Positions 30,396-39,862 of a stretch of 64,000 nucleotides of DNA are shown here, piece after piece. Under the pieces are notes generated by a model, which ran no database searches, was not told the DNA's origin, and saw only the letters and a list, made by a program, of their open reading frames with translations. The DNA is from Candidatus Poseidoniaceae archaeon (GTDB lineage: Archaea > Thermoplasmatota > Poseidoniia > Poseidoniales > Poseidoniaceae): NCBI GenBank assembly GCA_030747695.1, contig JASLKG010000006.1, forward strand, positions 1 to 64,000, given 5' to 3'. Each line of letters starts with the position of its first letter. The first letter of the stretch is position 1. The translations under genes and the position numbers were made by a program.

Positions 30396-30443
30396 GCGGT
30401 TGTTTGATGAATAGTAAAGAATTGGCCTAAGTGATTGGGATGA
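30396..30443 (+). repeat. Direct repeat copy B spanning the start of the receiver-like gene
   Basis: gcggttgtttgatgaatagtaaagaattggcctaagtgattgggatga: first 30 nt identical to copy A, 44/48 overall. Confidence 0.95.
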
Positions 30444-31078
30444 CCAGGGTAAAGGATATCGATGACCCCGAAGCACCAATTGTGCTCATAGTTGACAACA
30501 ATCAAATGTCAACCCATAGGTTGTCAGGAATATTTCGGCAAAAAGGATTCCAAATAGAGATTTGCGATGATGGTGATAAAGCAGTAGATGAATACATCAG
30601 GTTAGATCCAGAGCTAGTTGTTATGGCTTTAGACATACCTTCGTTGGACGGCCATCTTGCAGCACTTGAAATGAGAGAGCACGGAGGAGATTGTCGGCTA
30701 GTATTCATGGCACCAAAACGCCAAGCCCGACTTGCCCACGACGCCACCCATTCAGCAGGAGCACTAGCCTGGATTGAAAAACCAGTCACCGCATCATCAT
30801 TCGAATTAATTTGGAAAAAGATACTGGGCCCAATACCAGAGGCTCCAGGATTACAAGATCTTGACAATATTCATCCAGTGGAAGAGTTAATCGAAGTAGA
30901 GCCCGACGAAACCCCCCTCCCTCTTCCAACAAATTTACCCCCTCTACCAGTAATTACCCAACCCACTAAGAAAAAAAGTACAGTCAAAAAAAGATTGGTG
31001 ATTGTGTTAATACTTTTTACTGCACTGGGGGCCGGTGGATGGGGACTGCTCTCACATCTTGGTTACCTGCCTGTTTAG
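30431..31078 (+). CDS. Membrane-anchored receiver-like (pseudo-receiver) protein
   Basis: IVLIVDNNQ, VVMALDIPSLDG, AWIEKPV align to the CheY fold; C-terminal TM VIVLILFTALGAGGWGLL. Confidence 0.78.
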   Translation: MIGMTRVKDIDDPEAPIVLIVDNNQMSTHRLSGIFRQKGFQIEICDDGDKAVDEYIRLDPELVVMALDIPSLDGHLAALEMREHGGDCRLVFMAPKRQARLAHDATHSAGALAWIEKPVTASSFELIWKKILGPIPEAPGLQDLDNIHPVEELIEVEPDETPLPLPTNLPPLPVITQPTKKKSTVKKRLVIVLILFTALGAGGWGLLSHLGYLPV

Positions 31079-31364
31079 TATTATCCGGCACCATTACCAT
31101 TCTACCATCTGGCAAATACATAGGGATCATTCGTTGTACTGTTGTGTTTTGAATAACAACCTGAGCAATGTTATTTACTACACTTCCTTGAGGGGCTTGA
31201 ATAACTTCAGTAATACCAAATTGATCAGAAGATAATAAATTAAAATCACAATCACGAAGGCGACCTTCAAGATTATTTGTTGACCACCATCTTCTCCAAA
31301 CCATCCAACCACATGCAATCAATACAGGTATAGTAAGAACCCAAAGGGCCACATCATCAGTCAT
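31017..31364 (-). CDS. Hypothetical protein with N-terminal TM segment
   Basis: 115-aa ORF starting with a TM helix; abuts pyrF; converges with the receiver gene (62 bp overlap). Confidence 0.6.
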   Translation of the reverse strand: MTDDVALWVLTIPVLIACGWMVWRRWWSTNNLEGRLRDCDFNLLSSDQFGITEVIQAPQGSVVNNIAQVVIQNTTVQRMIPMYLPDGRMVMVPDNTKQAGNQDVRAVPIHRPPVQ

Positions 31365-32158
31365 GAAACCCTCTCACACAAAGCATCCCAAGATACGCGT
31401 GCATATTCCATTGCGGAATTAACAGGTGAATCAGATTGATGAATTCCACTTCCAACAATTATACAATCAGAACCAGCTAGAATAGCCTCTCTTGGATCGC
31501 CATATCTTTGTCCTAATTCCCCCTCTCCTATTGCGAGATTAACTCCTGGCGTCCAAATCATTTTTCCACCACCAACAACTTCACGTAAAACTGCCAAATC
31601 CTTTGAATTACTACCATTGCCAATGAAGCCAACAACACCTGGGTGTTTGTTACCTAATGAAACAACTGAATTTGTATAATCTTCTAAAAGCAAATTACCC
31701 CTACTAGACATCTGTGCTAATAATAAAACTGCGCCCTCATTTCCAACACCTTTCCAGGCATTACATAAACCATCAACAATATCTGGCCCACTAATTAAAT
31801 GTGCAGTGACTAAATCTGCCCAAGATTGAACATCGTAAATCCCTCCCATTTGCTTGTTACTTATTTTACCAATATCAGCAAATTTCCTATCTTCAAAAAT
31901 TAACAGATCAGCAGATTTTGCAATACTACACAATTCAACCCATCCCTCTTGCGTCCAATCTTCTATCAAATCCACGTGAGTTTTCAAGACAGCAATATAT
32001 GGGCCAACATCTTCAATCAATTCTAACAAACCACCCATAGTTTTTCTATCAGCAGCAAGGCAAACCAACGTCTTTTTTCTACATGCTATTTCCATATATT
32101 TACGCGCCATATTGTTATCACAGAGAGACCACCTCTCTCCCCAAGAATCTTCTGGCAT
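31361..32158 (-). CDS. pyrF: Orotidine 5'-phosphate decarboxylase, eukaryotic URA3-like type
   Basis: LLIFEDRKFADIGKISNKQMGGIY, VLKTHVDLIEDW, TPGVNLAIGEGELGQRYGDPREAILAGSDCIIVGSGI. Confidence 0.92.
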   Translation of the reverse strand: MPEDSWGERWSLCDNNMARKYMEIACRKKTLVCLAADRKTMGGLLELIEDVGPYIAVLKTHVDLIEDWTQEGWVELCSIAKSADLLIFEDRKFADIGKISNKQMGGIYDVQSWADLVTAHLISGPDIVDGLCNAWKGVGNEGAVLLLAQMSSRGNLLLEDYTNSVVSLGNKHPGVVGFIGNGSNSKDLAVLREVVGGGKMIWTPGVNLAIGEGELGQRYGDPREAILAGSDCIIVGSGIHQSDSPVNSAMEYARVSWDALCERVS

Positions 32159-32191
32159 CAGAGTAGCGGGTGACTAAGCCCCGTGTCAACC

Positions 32192-33133
32192 TTACGCCTT
32201 AAGAGAAGAAAATCCATCCTTCAAAGTCTTCTCATCATTTGTTTTTTCAATACAAAGAACTTCAAAAGAATTTCCAACATCATATTCAACAACACTACCC
32301 AAATTAGATTTCAAATCCTTCCAAGATAATTTTGGATGGAGAAGTGAAATAATGAATGCTAAAAACCGCGGTAGTGTTGGCCAATTTCGATTTAATACAC
32401 AACCAATTTCATTAAACCATAAACTCTTGTTATGAATCAAAAAACGACCTCCGTTTTCTCCTAAATCAAGCGCATTTACATGCGCCTTTGCAACATCTCT
32501 AACATCAACAAAATTGACTTGAATATCTAATACAAACGGAAGTTTACCAGTAAAATGTTTTAGATAAGACATAGACCCCTCTGAATGTCTTTTGTGTAGA
32601 ATAGGCCCAAAAACAACAGATGGGTGTATAGTGACCAAACGAACATCTCTTTCTTCAGCCCACCTTCTTATTTTTCTTTCAGCTTCAACCTTTGCCAAAC
32701 CATAAGGATTAGTTTCAATAGTTGCATCATTACACCAATCATCTACACTAAACACCTGCCCATTTTCATAAGTAGTTGTTCTAATTGCGGCAACAGAAGA
32801 GGTGTGTATTATTCGTTTAACCCCTTCCATAACAGAGCATAAATTATCTACTCCGATTACCGAGGGATCTACAACCTCTTTTTGAACATCCTTAGCTCCA
32901 ACATATAATGCAGCAGCACAATGTATTATGTCATCACAACCTGAAACAGCAGCGCGCAAAGAATCAACATCAAACAAATCAGCAACTACAATCTCTAATT
33001 TTTCAGATTTGGGAAAAATAGTTGCTAATTTTTCATCACGCAACATAGCTTTAACCGTAAAACCCCGTTCCAATAATTCCATTACAACATGAGCACCAAT
33101 AAAACCACTCGCGCCTGTAACTAAAACAGTCAA
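32192..33133 (-). CDS. NAD-dependent epimerase/dehydratase (extended SDR)
   Basis: VTGASGFIGAHVV, NPYGLAKVEAE, HPSVVFGP. Confidence 0.88.
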   Translation of the reverse strand: MTVLVTGASGFIGAHVVMELLERGFTVKAMLRDEKLATIFPKSEKLEIVVADLFDVDSLRAAVSGCDDIIHCAAALYVGAKDVQKEVVDPSVIGVDNLCSVMEGVKRIIHTSSVAAIRTTTYENGQVFSVDDWCNDATIETNPYGLAKVEAERKIRRWAEERDVRLVTIHPSVVFGPILHKRHSEGSMSYLKHFTGKLPFVLDIQVNFVDVRDVAKAHVNALDLGENGGRFLIHNKSLWFNEIGCVLNRNWPTLPRFLAFIISLLHPKLSWKDLKSNLGSVVEYDVGNSFEVLCIEKTNDEKTLKDGFSSLKA

Positions 33134-33191
33134 AAACCACTCCTCCCATTAGAGGGGCACCTTCTTGCTGTATAGGTGCTACGGACAAATA

Positions 33192-34988
33192 ATGCGAACC
33201 GCTATGATGTTGGCACTACTAATTATCACAACATCTCTTTCTGGTTGTTTTGGTGCAGAAGAAACCACTCAAAAAACCACAGTCGATTTATATCCGGACA
33301 TATATGATCGTCACAATTTGGATTGGAACTGGACAGGATCTTATTCTATGGTTCTTGAAGAAGGGCCCTACATTCCATTGGAAGTACAAGAAACAATCAT
33401 CGAAGTAGATACTACAGGGGTATGGGAAGGGGGACCAAATTCTGCAGAAGTACATCTCTCTTATTGGCTACCTTCTAATACAGAACGAGGGGAAAAAGTC
33501 CCCGTTATTGCAGTAATCAGCCCATATTTTTCTTACGGCCAACCTGGAGATGAATCAACCCCTACAAATGTAGTAGGAGCGGGTCGCGGAGAATTTATTT
33601 ATGACAATTTTATTCCCCATGGATATGCTTTTGCCCAAGTTGCAGTATTTGCGACCGAAGAAAGCACAGGATGTTTTGATTACAGGGGTGATGGAGAAGG
33701 CCTAAGCATCCATACAGCAGTAGAATGGATGGGAACTCAAAACTGGAGCAATGGAAATGTTGCAATTTATGGAAAGTCCTACGAAGGCGCGACCGCATGG
33801 GAAGCAGCAGCACAGGGCAGCCCCCATTTGAAAACAATAGTGCCAATTTCAGGAACAACTGCATTGGGGCCACTACTGTACAAAAACGGAAGCGCAGAAG
33901 CAAGAAGCCTTGTCATGCATTCAAATTATGGAGGTAGCATACTCGACTATGATGACGAGGATCTTGATAATATGTGCGCAGATGTCGCCGAAGGTTTTTT
34001 TGCAGGCCCCACACGATATGGCCTTGGTGAAGCAGATCCCTATATGGAAAATTATTACAATGAACGTAGCCATATCGATAAAGCACTTGGAAAGTATAAT
34101 GGTAGCATATATTGGGTACAAGGGTTACAAGATTGGAATGTAGACCCCCACCAAGTCTTTGGGGGCCCCCCTGGTGTAAATTGGTATCAAGAATATATTG
34201 ACAAAGGATATGATGTTGCAGGAATGATAGGACAATGGGAGCACAACTATCCAGATCAATGGACTAAACATAACAACCAAGACCCGGGATATGGCGCAGA
34301 AGCTATACACAATATGACTCGGTGGGATTGGGCTCAAGACTTGTTTGAATGGATGGAATATTATCTCAAAGGAATAGGCCCAAAACCAAACTTACACACA
34401 CAAATTCAACGCAATGATGGGGAATGGAGAATTGAAGAAACATGGCCCCCTTTAGATGTGGAAAAATATACACTACAACTCAATGATTGTAGTAATGATG
34501 GAGCATTTGTAGGAGGAGGAGCCTCAGTTGTAGGAGGAGGACAAACAATCACATTAGAATGCCCCGCTATTAATGAAACAACAAACATTCACATTTCAGG
34601 ATTAGCAACCTTTCATTTGTCTGCAATACCCTCGTTTGACGGAGGACAAATCTTTGTTGAAATGCAAGATTCTGTAACGGGACTTCGTCTAGGACACGCA
34701 ACAATGGACATTAGATACCACGAAGGGGGTTATGATGCCAAAACCGTAATCCCCGGCCAAACCGTAATTATGAAAATGGAATTTCAAGCAATAGACGCAT
34801 TACTTCCAGCAGGGCACGGATTGAAATTCATTCTCAGCGATACAGGTGAAGACTATCTTGCACCGGCTTGCGGAAATTCTTGCACAATACACGCATTACC
34901 TTCTATGTCAATAGCCGAATTACCAATAATATACCGTACAGGAGAGGTACTAATCACCCCGCAATCTTCTGAAGCAGCAAATAGCTAA
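33192..34988 (+). CDS. Secreted lipoprotein, CocE/NonD or X-Pro dipeptidyl-peptidase-like (S15) hydrolase
   Basis: Lipobox LSGC; IYGKSYEGATAWEAA nucleophile elbow; C-terminal beta-rich domain. Confidence 0.8.
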   Translation: MRTAMMLALLIITTSLSGCFGAEETTQKTTVDLYPDIYDRHNLDWNWTGSYSMVLEEGPYIPLEVQETIIEVDTTGVWEGGPNSAEVHLSYWLPSNTERGEKVPVIAVISPYFSYGQPGDESTPTNVVGAGRGEFIYDNFIPHGYAFAQVAVFATEESTGCFDYRGDGEGLSIHTAVEWMGTQNWSNGNVAIYGKSYEGATAWEAAAQGSPHLKTIVPISGTTALGPLLYKNGSAEARSLVMHSNYGGSILDYDDEDLDNMCADVAEGFFAGPTRYGLGEADPYMENYYNERSHIDKALGKYNGSIYWVQGLQDWNVDPHQVFGGPPGVNWYQEYIDKGYDVAGMIGQWEHNYPDQWTKHNNQDPGYGAEAIHNMTRWDWAQDLFEWMEYYLKGIGPKPNLHTQIQRNDGEWRIEETWPPLDVEKYTLQLNDCSNDGAFVGGGASVVGGGQTITLECPAINETTNIHISGLATFHLSAIPSFDGGQIFVEMQDSVTGLRLGHATMDIRYHEGGYDAKTVIPGQTVIMKMEFQAIDALLPAGHGLKFILSDTGEDYLAPACGNSCTIHALPSMSIAELPIIYRTGEVLITPQSSEAANS

Positions 34989-34999
34989 AAAACCAAAAA

Positions 35000-35055
35000 T
35001 TGAACGAATATTCAAAGAACGCGCTTTACATTATTCATTTGAATATCAAACGAAT
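35000..35055. promoter_or_regulatory. Palindromic sites upstream of the GSII glutamine synthetase gene
   Basis: 35000-35015 TTGAAcgaataTTCAA; 35033-35055 ATTCATTTGA-ATA-TCAAACGAAT. Confidence 0.45.
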
Positions 35056-35172
35056 AAAATTAGAACGTAAAAATCACACAAACGAGCAACAAATAACTTA
35101 TTTATTGGTTATTTTCAAAATATTATTTGATAATATTGGGCGATTGTATAATATACCGTATTCAAAACCCCC

Positions 35173-36186
35173 GTGACGATACCAATGTGGGCAAAATTAG
35201 AGTACATATGGCTCGATGGAACAGAGCCAACACAAAGTATGCGGAGCAAGACAATGATTAGACATGATTTTTCAGGAGAATTAGATGAATGCCCAATGTG
35301 GTGTTTTGATGGCTCTTCTACAAATCAAGCCGAAGGAGGCTCCTCTGATTGTTTGCTGAAACCCGTTGCTATTTACCCAGACCCAGATCGAAACTCAGGC
35401 TATCTTGTAATGTGTGAGGTATTGAATGCTGATAGCACACCACATGCTACAAATGGGCGAGCAACAATTCAAGAAGATGATGATGATTTCTGGTTTGGTT
35501 TTGAACAAGAATACTTTCTTTGGGATCCAGAAACAAATTTACCATATGGTTTCCCTCGCGATCAAACCCCACAAGGCCAATTTTATTGTTCTGTAGGCGC
35601 AATGAATGCTTTTGGGAGAGATGTAATTGAAGATCACTTTGACCAATGCCTGGAAGCGGGGTTAAATGTCGAAGGAATTAATGCTGAAGTAGCAGCAGGA
35701 CAATGGGAATACCAAATATTCGCTAAAGGCGCGAAGAGCGCAGGAGATCAGATTTGGGTATCAAGATATTTAGCTGAACGCAATGCAGAAAAATATGGAT
35801 TACGCATAGATTGGCACCCAAAACCACTCGGAGCAACAGATTGGAATGGTAGCGGAATGCATGCAAATTTTTCAGATGGCAGAATGCGAGATGAAGGAGG
35901 AGAGGCACTAATGAGCCAAATCTGCGAGGCCTTTGGTAAAAACATCAAGAAACATATGGATGTTTATGGGGCTCACAACGAACAACGATTAACAGGACTA
36001 CATGAAACACAATCAATCCATGAATTTTCATATGGAGTATCAGACAGAGGAGCATCCATTAGAATCCCTATTGGTACAATTGAAGATGGCTGGAAGGGCA
36101 GATTAGAAGATCGTAGACCTTCATCTAATGGCGACCCGTATAAAATTGCAGCAGCAATAATCACTACCACCAAATCTTCGTATTGA
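35173..36186 (+). CDS. glnA: Glutamine synthetase, eukaryotic-type GSII
   Basis: MWCFDGSSTNQAEG, WFGFEQEYFLWD, GINAEVAAGQWEYQIF, LEDRRPSSNGDPYKI; 337 aa as in GSII. Confidence 0.93.
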   Translation: MTIPMWAKLEYIWLDGTEPTQSMRSKTMIRHDFSGELDECPMWCFDGSSTNQAEGGSSDCLLKPVAIYPDPDRNSGYLVMCEVLNADSTPHATNGRATIQEDDDDFWFGFEQEYFLWDPETNLPYGFPRDQTPQGQFYCSVGAMNAFGRDVIEDHFDQCLEAGLNVEGINAEVAAGQWEYQIFAKGAKSAGDQIWVSRYLAERNAEKYGLRIDWHPKPLGATDWNGSGMHANFSDGRMRDEGGEALMSQICEAFGKNIKKHMDVYGAHNEQRLTGLHETQSIHEFSYGVSDRGASIRIPIGTIEDGWKGRLEDRRPSSNGDPYKIAAAIITTTKSSY

Positions 36187-36453
36187 TTATTGACGCCGCA
36201 ACCTAATGACACCAATAATTACGGTGAAAATAGCGCCCAACGTCATTATATTCGCAATAATCATTGCAACAGACTTAATCAAGATACCATATAGTAACCA
36301 AAGACCAAGAGCAATTGTAACTATACTGAAAGTTACGAGAGAGATCCCCTCGTGACGTTTGTTAACCCACACTTCTTTAATTTGCGGAGCCCAGGCAACA
36401 ATTCCTAACACTCCTGCAAAAAGACCGATAGCTTCAATCCATGCATCAGCCAT
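36187..36453 (-). CDS. SemiSWEET/PQ-loop-like small transporter
   Basis: 88 aa, 3 TM, GIVAWAPQIKEVW PQ-loop motif. Confidence 0.82.
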   Translation of the reverse strand: MADAWIEAIGLFAGVLGIVAWAPQIKEVWVNKRHEGISLVTFSIVTIALGLWLLYGILIKSVAMIIANIMTLGAIFTVIIGVIRLRRQ

Positions 36454-36555
36454 ATCAAACCCTGTTTGGTTTTGGGTTTGAACCCTTGCAAATTTTCAAA
36501 TCAAATCAAATTTTTATCTGGGAATTGTTTATTGCTTTGAAGTAGTGCACAGGAT

Positions 36556-36807
36556 ATGGCAAGTAGTGATGCACTTGAGAAATTAAAGGACGCAATGAAA
36601 GATGATAACAAATCAGTAGAAGATTTGTTTAAGGAAATTGATACTGATAAAGATGGCACAATCAACGGACCTGAACTGTATAAAGGAATCAAATCTATAG
36701 CAGGCGAGGCATTGACTCCAGATCAAATCTCTAACATTATTAAATCACTTGATACAGATGGCGACAACAGAATAGATGTAATGGAATTAAGAAATGCATT
36801 GGGCTAA
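36556..36807 (+). CDS. EF-hand calcium-binding protein
   Basis: Two EF-hand loops DTDKDGTINGPE and DTDGDNRIDVME in 83 aa. Confidence 0.9.
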   Translation: MASSDALEKLKDAMKDDNKSVEDLFKEIDTDKDGTINGPELYKGIKSIAGEALTPDQISNIIKSLDTDGDNRIDVMELRNALG

Positions 36808-37628
36808 CCCCATTCAGCCTTTGGATTACTAAATTCAATTTTTGAAATGTGGGCGAAAGGAATTGTTCGAGAACCCTTTTCTCCAACAACAGATACAAGA
36901 GGCCCAGACAAATCATTAACCAACTCCCCATTAGAAATTGTACTTTTAGGCCCCAATAAAAGCCCCAACAAACCACTATTTTTTACTTCACAATCACTCC
37001 TTTCAAAGGGATAATCAATAATGTCTCCATGCAAGGTTTTTCCACCATTTAAGTGAATAGTGTCCCAGGTGCCAAAACCCTGCAACGTCTCCCTTAAATT
37101 TTCAGAAGGAGGCAAACGCTCCAAACCTTCAAGCATATTTACAAATCCTATTTCATCGTAAGCTTCAGCACCAGAATTGTTCGGCAAAGATTCCCATTCT
37201 AAATTTTGATTTGAAAAAACAAGAATCGTTTTACTAGGGGGGCAAACTTCCCCGGTTCTTTCTTTATGCAAATCACACAAGATTTTCCCCTTTCTTGCAG
37301 TCCACGCAATTATATCCTTATGTTCTAAATATGAACCATTTTTTCTTTTTTGGAGAAATTTACCATTTTCTTGAATTGTAAAAGACCCAGACCAATGTTT
37401 CTGTTCAACAAATAACAAAGAATCCTTCGTTGCAACAATCATATCAATTTCTCTTCGCCCCCCCTCTTCCGGATCCGGAATTCTAATTCCTTCCAAAACC
37501 AACGAATCTCCAGAGACAGCCCTTGCTAATTTAAACAATCTATATTCTGCTAATCTTCCCGAAACAACATGCCCTTCTGGAGGAAACTTTTTCCTTCTTT
37601 GAATCCATTGATTCAAACGACCCAACAT
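36804..37628 (-). CDS. NERD (nuclease-related) domain protein
   Basis: REIDMIVATKDSLLFVEQKHWSG (D...ExK nuclease-like core). Confidence 0.72.
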   Translation of the reverse strand: MLGRLNQWIQRRKKFPPEGHVVSGRLAEYRLFKLARAVSGDSLVLEGIRIPDPEEGGRREIDMIVATKDSLLFVEQKHWSGSFTIQENGKFLQKRKNGSYLEHKDIIAWTARKGKILCDLHKERTGEVCPPSKTILVFSNQNLEWESLPNNSGAEAYDEIGFVNMLEGLERLPPSENLRETLQGFGTWDTIHLNGGKTLHGDIIDYPFERSDCEVKNSGLLGLLLGPKSTISNGELVNDLSGPLVSVVGEKGSRTIPFAHISKIEFSNPKAEWG

Positions 37629-37629
37629 C

Positions 37630-38409
37630 TCACCTCAATAATTCATCTACAGAACCAACGATAAGATTAGGCAAGCTTCCAATACCGCGCTCCACATCCT
37701 CTCTGGTCGCTTCTCCGGAAAGCACAAGGATGGAAAAACACCCTGCCCTAGCAGCCATTTCAATATCAGTGTACAGCCTATCTCCAACCATTGCACATCG
37801 GGCAGGATTCAGGCCCAAAGCCTCTATTTTATGCAGAATCATTCCTGGATTCGGCTTCCCACATATGTGCACAGGATCAACATTTGTTGTTGCCTTTAAC
37901 ATAGCCAAATAGGCACCAACATCAGGCAACCCTCCATTAGGAGAGGGGCAGACCATATCAGGGTGGCTTGCAACCAACGGGACTCCCTGGTGGAGGAAAA
38001 CCGATCCCTTTGCAATTTTCTCATAATTAATTTCAGTATCATAACCTAAAACAACAAATTCAGGATTATCCGCCTTTGTATCAATTCCAACATCAGACAT
38101 CATTTGACACATACCTTTTGTGGCTATAGCCCACGTTTTTGTTATCTTATTTTCAGTTAACCAGGAAATCAAATCATGGGTGGAAAGTAAGATATCGTCG
38201 TTAGTTGCCGGGATACCTAATTTCAATAATTTTGCTAAGTATTCATCAACCGATTTAGAAGAATTATTAGACAGGAAAAAACGTTTAATACCCCTTTCAT
38301 CACAGCGCTTTAAGAAATCAATAGACCCTGAAATTAAATTATCTCCCAGATAAATCGTACCATCTAAATCAAGGAAAATCGCATCAATATTATCTAGTTC
38401 AGTATCCAT
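37630..38409 (-). CDS. HAD-superfamily hydrolase, NagD/PGP-like subfamily IIA
   Basis: DLDGTIYLGD, FLSNNSSKS, KPNPGMILHKIE, MVGDRLYTDIEMAARAG. Confidence 0.9.
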   Translation of the reverse strand: MDTELDNIDAIFLDLDGTIYLGDNLISGSIDFLKRCDERGIKRFFLSNNSSKSVDEYLAKLLKLGIPATNDDILLSTHDLISWLTENKITKTWAIATKGMCQMMSDVGIDTKADNPEFVVLGYDTEINYEKIAKGSVFLHQGVPLVASHPDMVCPSPNGGLPDVGAYLAMLKATTNVDPVHICGKPNPGMILHKIEALGLNPARCAMVGDRLYTDIEMAARAGCFSILVLSGEATREDVERGIGSLPNLIVGSVDELLR

Positions 38410-38418
38410 ATATTCCCC

Positions 38419-39768
38419 TCAAAAAAGTAAAGTTTTCAAAATAAACCATTTCGAATGTAAATTTCCTTGAGCTTCTTTACTCGCAATCATTTCAGTCATC
38501 ATTTCTTGGATCGCAGGCTTCTTCCCCGCTTTACGGACGAACCAATTCAGTAGCCACTTTCGCTTACTTGTTTGTTGCATTTTATACGAATTAGTTAATT
38601 CAGGACCGAGTAACCCCCAAAGCTCTTCTTGATATTCAACCCCACCTCTATTTTCAATAATATGCCTTGAAGCCATTTCACCACTAACTAAAGCATTTCC
38701 AATCCCTTCTCCTGAAAAAGGGTCTACCAAACTAGCAGCATCTCCTACAAGTAAAGCACCCGCTGCAAAAACCCTTCTTGGCTGCATATTTTTCCCTTTA
38801 CGAGGACTTCCAAATGGCAATTGCCAACCTTTACCACTACCTTTTATGAATTCAGCATCTACAAAACGCTGCTTGAATAAAGGATGATTAGAAATAACAT
38901 CTTCTTGTAATGCTTTCAACTTTTTTTTCTGTTTATCCATCTCTCCCAGCACCATTCCAATCCCAACATTTACAACTCCTCCTCCAAGAGGAAAGAGCCA
39001 AAAATATCCCGGATTAACAGTATCTACAAAATGAATCTCGATGCTCCCAGAATCTCCTTCGCATCCTTTAACTCCCTTCCAATATTGTCTAAAGCCTGCA
39101 CAATAATGCATACGATCGACCATATTTTCATTATTTAGGCCTTCAACTACGGTTTTTGCAACTGGGCACCGATAACCCCCTGCCCCCACAGTCCACGGCG
39201 CTGAATAAGAATTTACAATTCCACTCCGTTTCCCAATTTCAACTTCAACACCTTCGATAACACCATCATGATGGATTATATTTTTTACATTTCCATCTTG
39301 AATTACAGATCCTCCACTTTCAATAACCAAATCCTTTACTCTATCAAATAGTAACCAATCAAATTGCACTCTAGGCAAGGCATAACCCGCTTCTAGTTTA
39401 GCAATATCTTCTTCTGGTAGAGGAACGTTAACTTCGGCCCCATTCGGAGAAGAAAATGTAATCCCATTAACTCGGAAATGAGGTGTCTCTTCTAATTTTG
39501 CTTTAACCCCTAAAGCAGCTACATGGCCAAGAGACTTTCCACCAACAGCGTCCCCACAAACTTTGTCTCGTGGCCAAACCCCCTTTTCAATCAAAAGCAC
39601 CTTTTTCTGGGCCATAGCAAGATATCCAGCAGCAGCAGCGCCCCCTGGCCCCCCACCTACAATTATGGCATCAAAGGCAGAACCATCTTCAGGCACAGGG
39701 CCAGTATCAATCCCCCCCTCCCAAAAAGAACCTTCGCCCATAACCAATCCTATTTCAACGCGGCTCAA
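38419..39768 (-). CDS. Geranylgeranyl reductase-family FAD-dependent oxidoreductase
   Basis: IIVGGGPGGAAAAGYLA, KVCGDAVGG, LVGDAASLVDPFSGEGIGNAL. Confidence 0.88.
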   Translation of the reverse strand: MSRVEIGLVMGEGSFWEGGIDTGPVPEDGSAFDAIIVGGGPGGAAAAGYLAMAQKKVLLIEKGVWPRDKVCGDAVGGKSLGHVAALGVKAKLEETPHFRVNGITFSSPNGAEVNVPLPEEDIAKLEAGYALPRVQFDWLLFDRVKDLVIESGGSVIQDGNVKNIIHHDGVIEGVEVEIGKRSGIVNSYSAPWTVGAGGYRCPVAKTVVEGLNNENMVDRMHYCAGFRQYWKGVKGCEGDSGSIEIHFVDTVNPGYFWLFPLGGGVVNVGIGMVLGEMDKQKKKLKALQEDVISNHPLFKQRFVDAEFIKGSGKGWQLPFGSPRKGKNMQPRRVFAAGALLVGDAASLVDPFSGEGIGNALVSGEMASRHIIENRGGVEYQEELWGLLGPELTNSYKMQQTSKRKWLLNWFVRKAGKKPAIQEMMTEMIASKEAQGNLHSKWFILKTLLF

Positions 39769-39862
39769 GAGTATTGGCCTTTATTTGGCTAAATTATAAT
39801 TGTTAGTCTAAATCAACATCTCGACCATCAGGATGAAAAAGTCGGTTATATTGAGGTAAATT

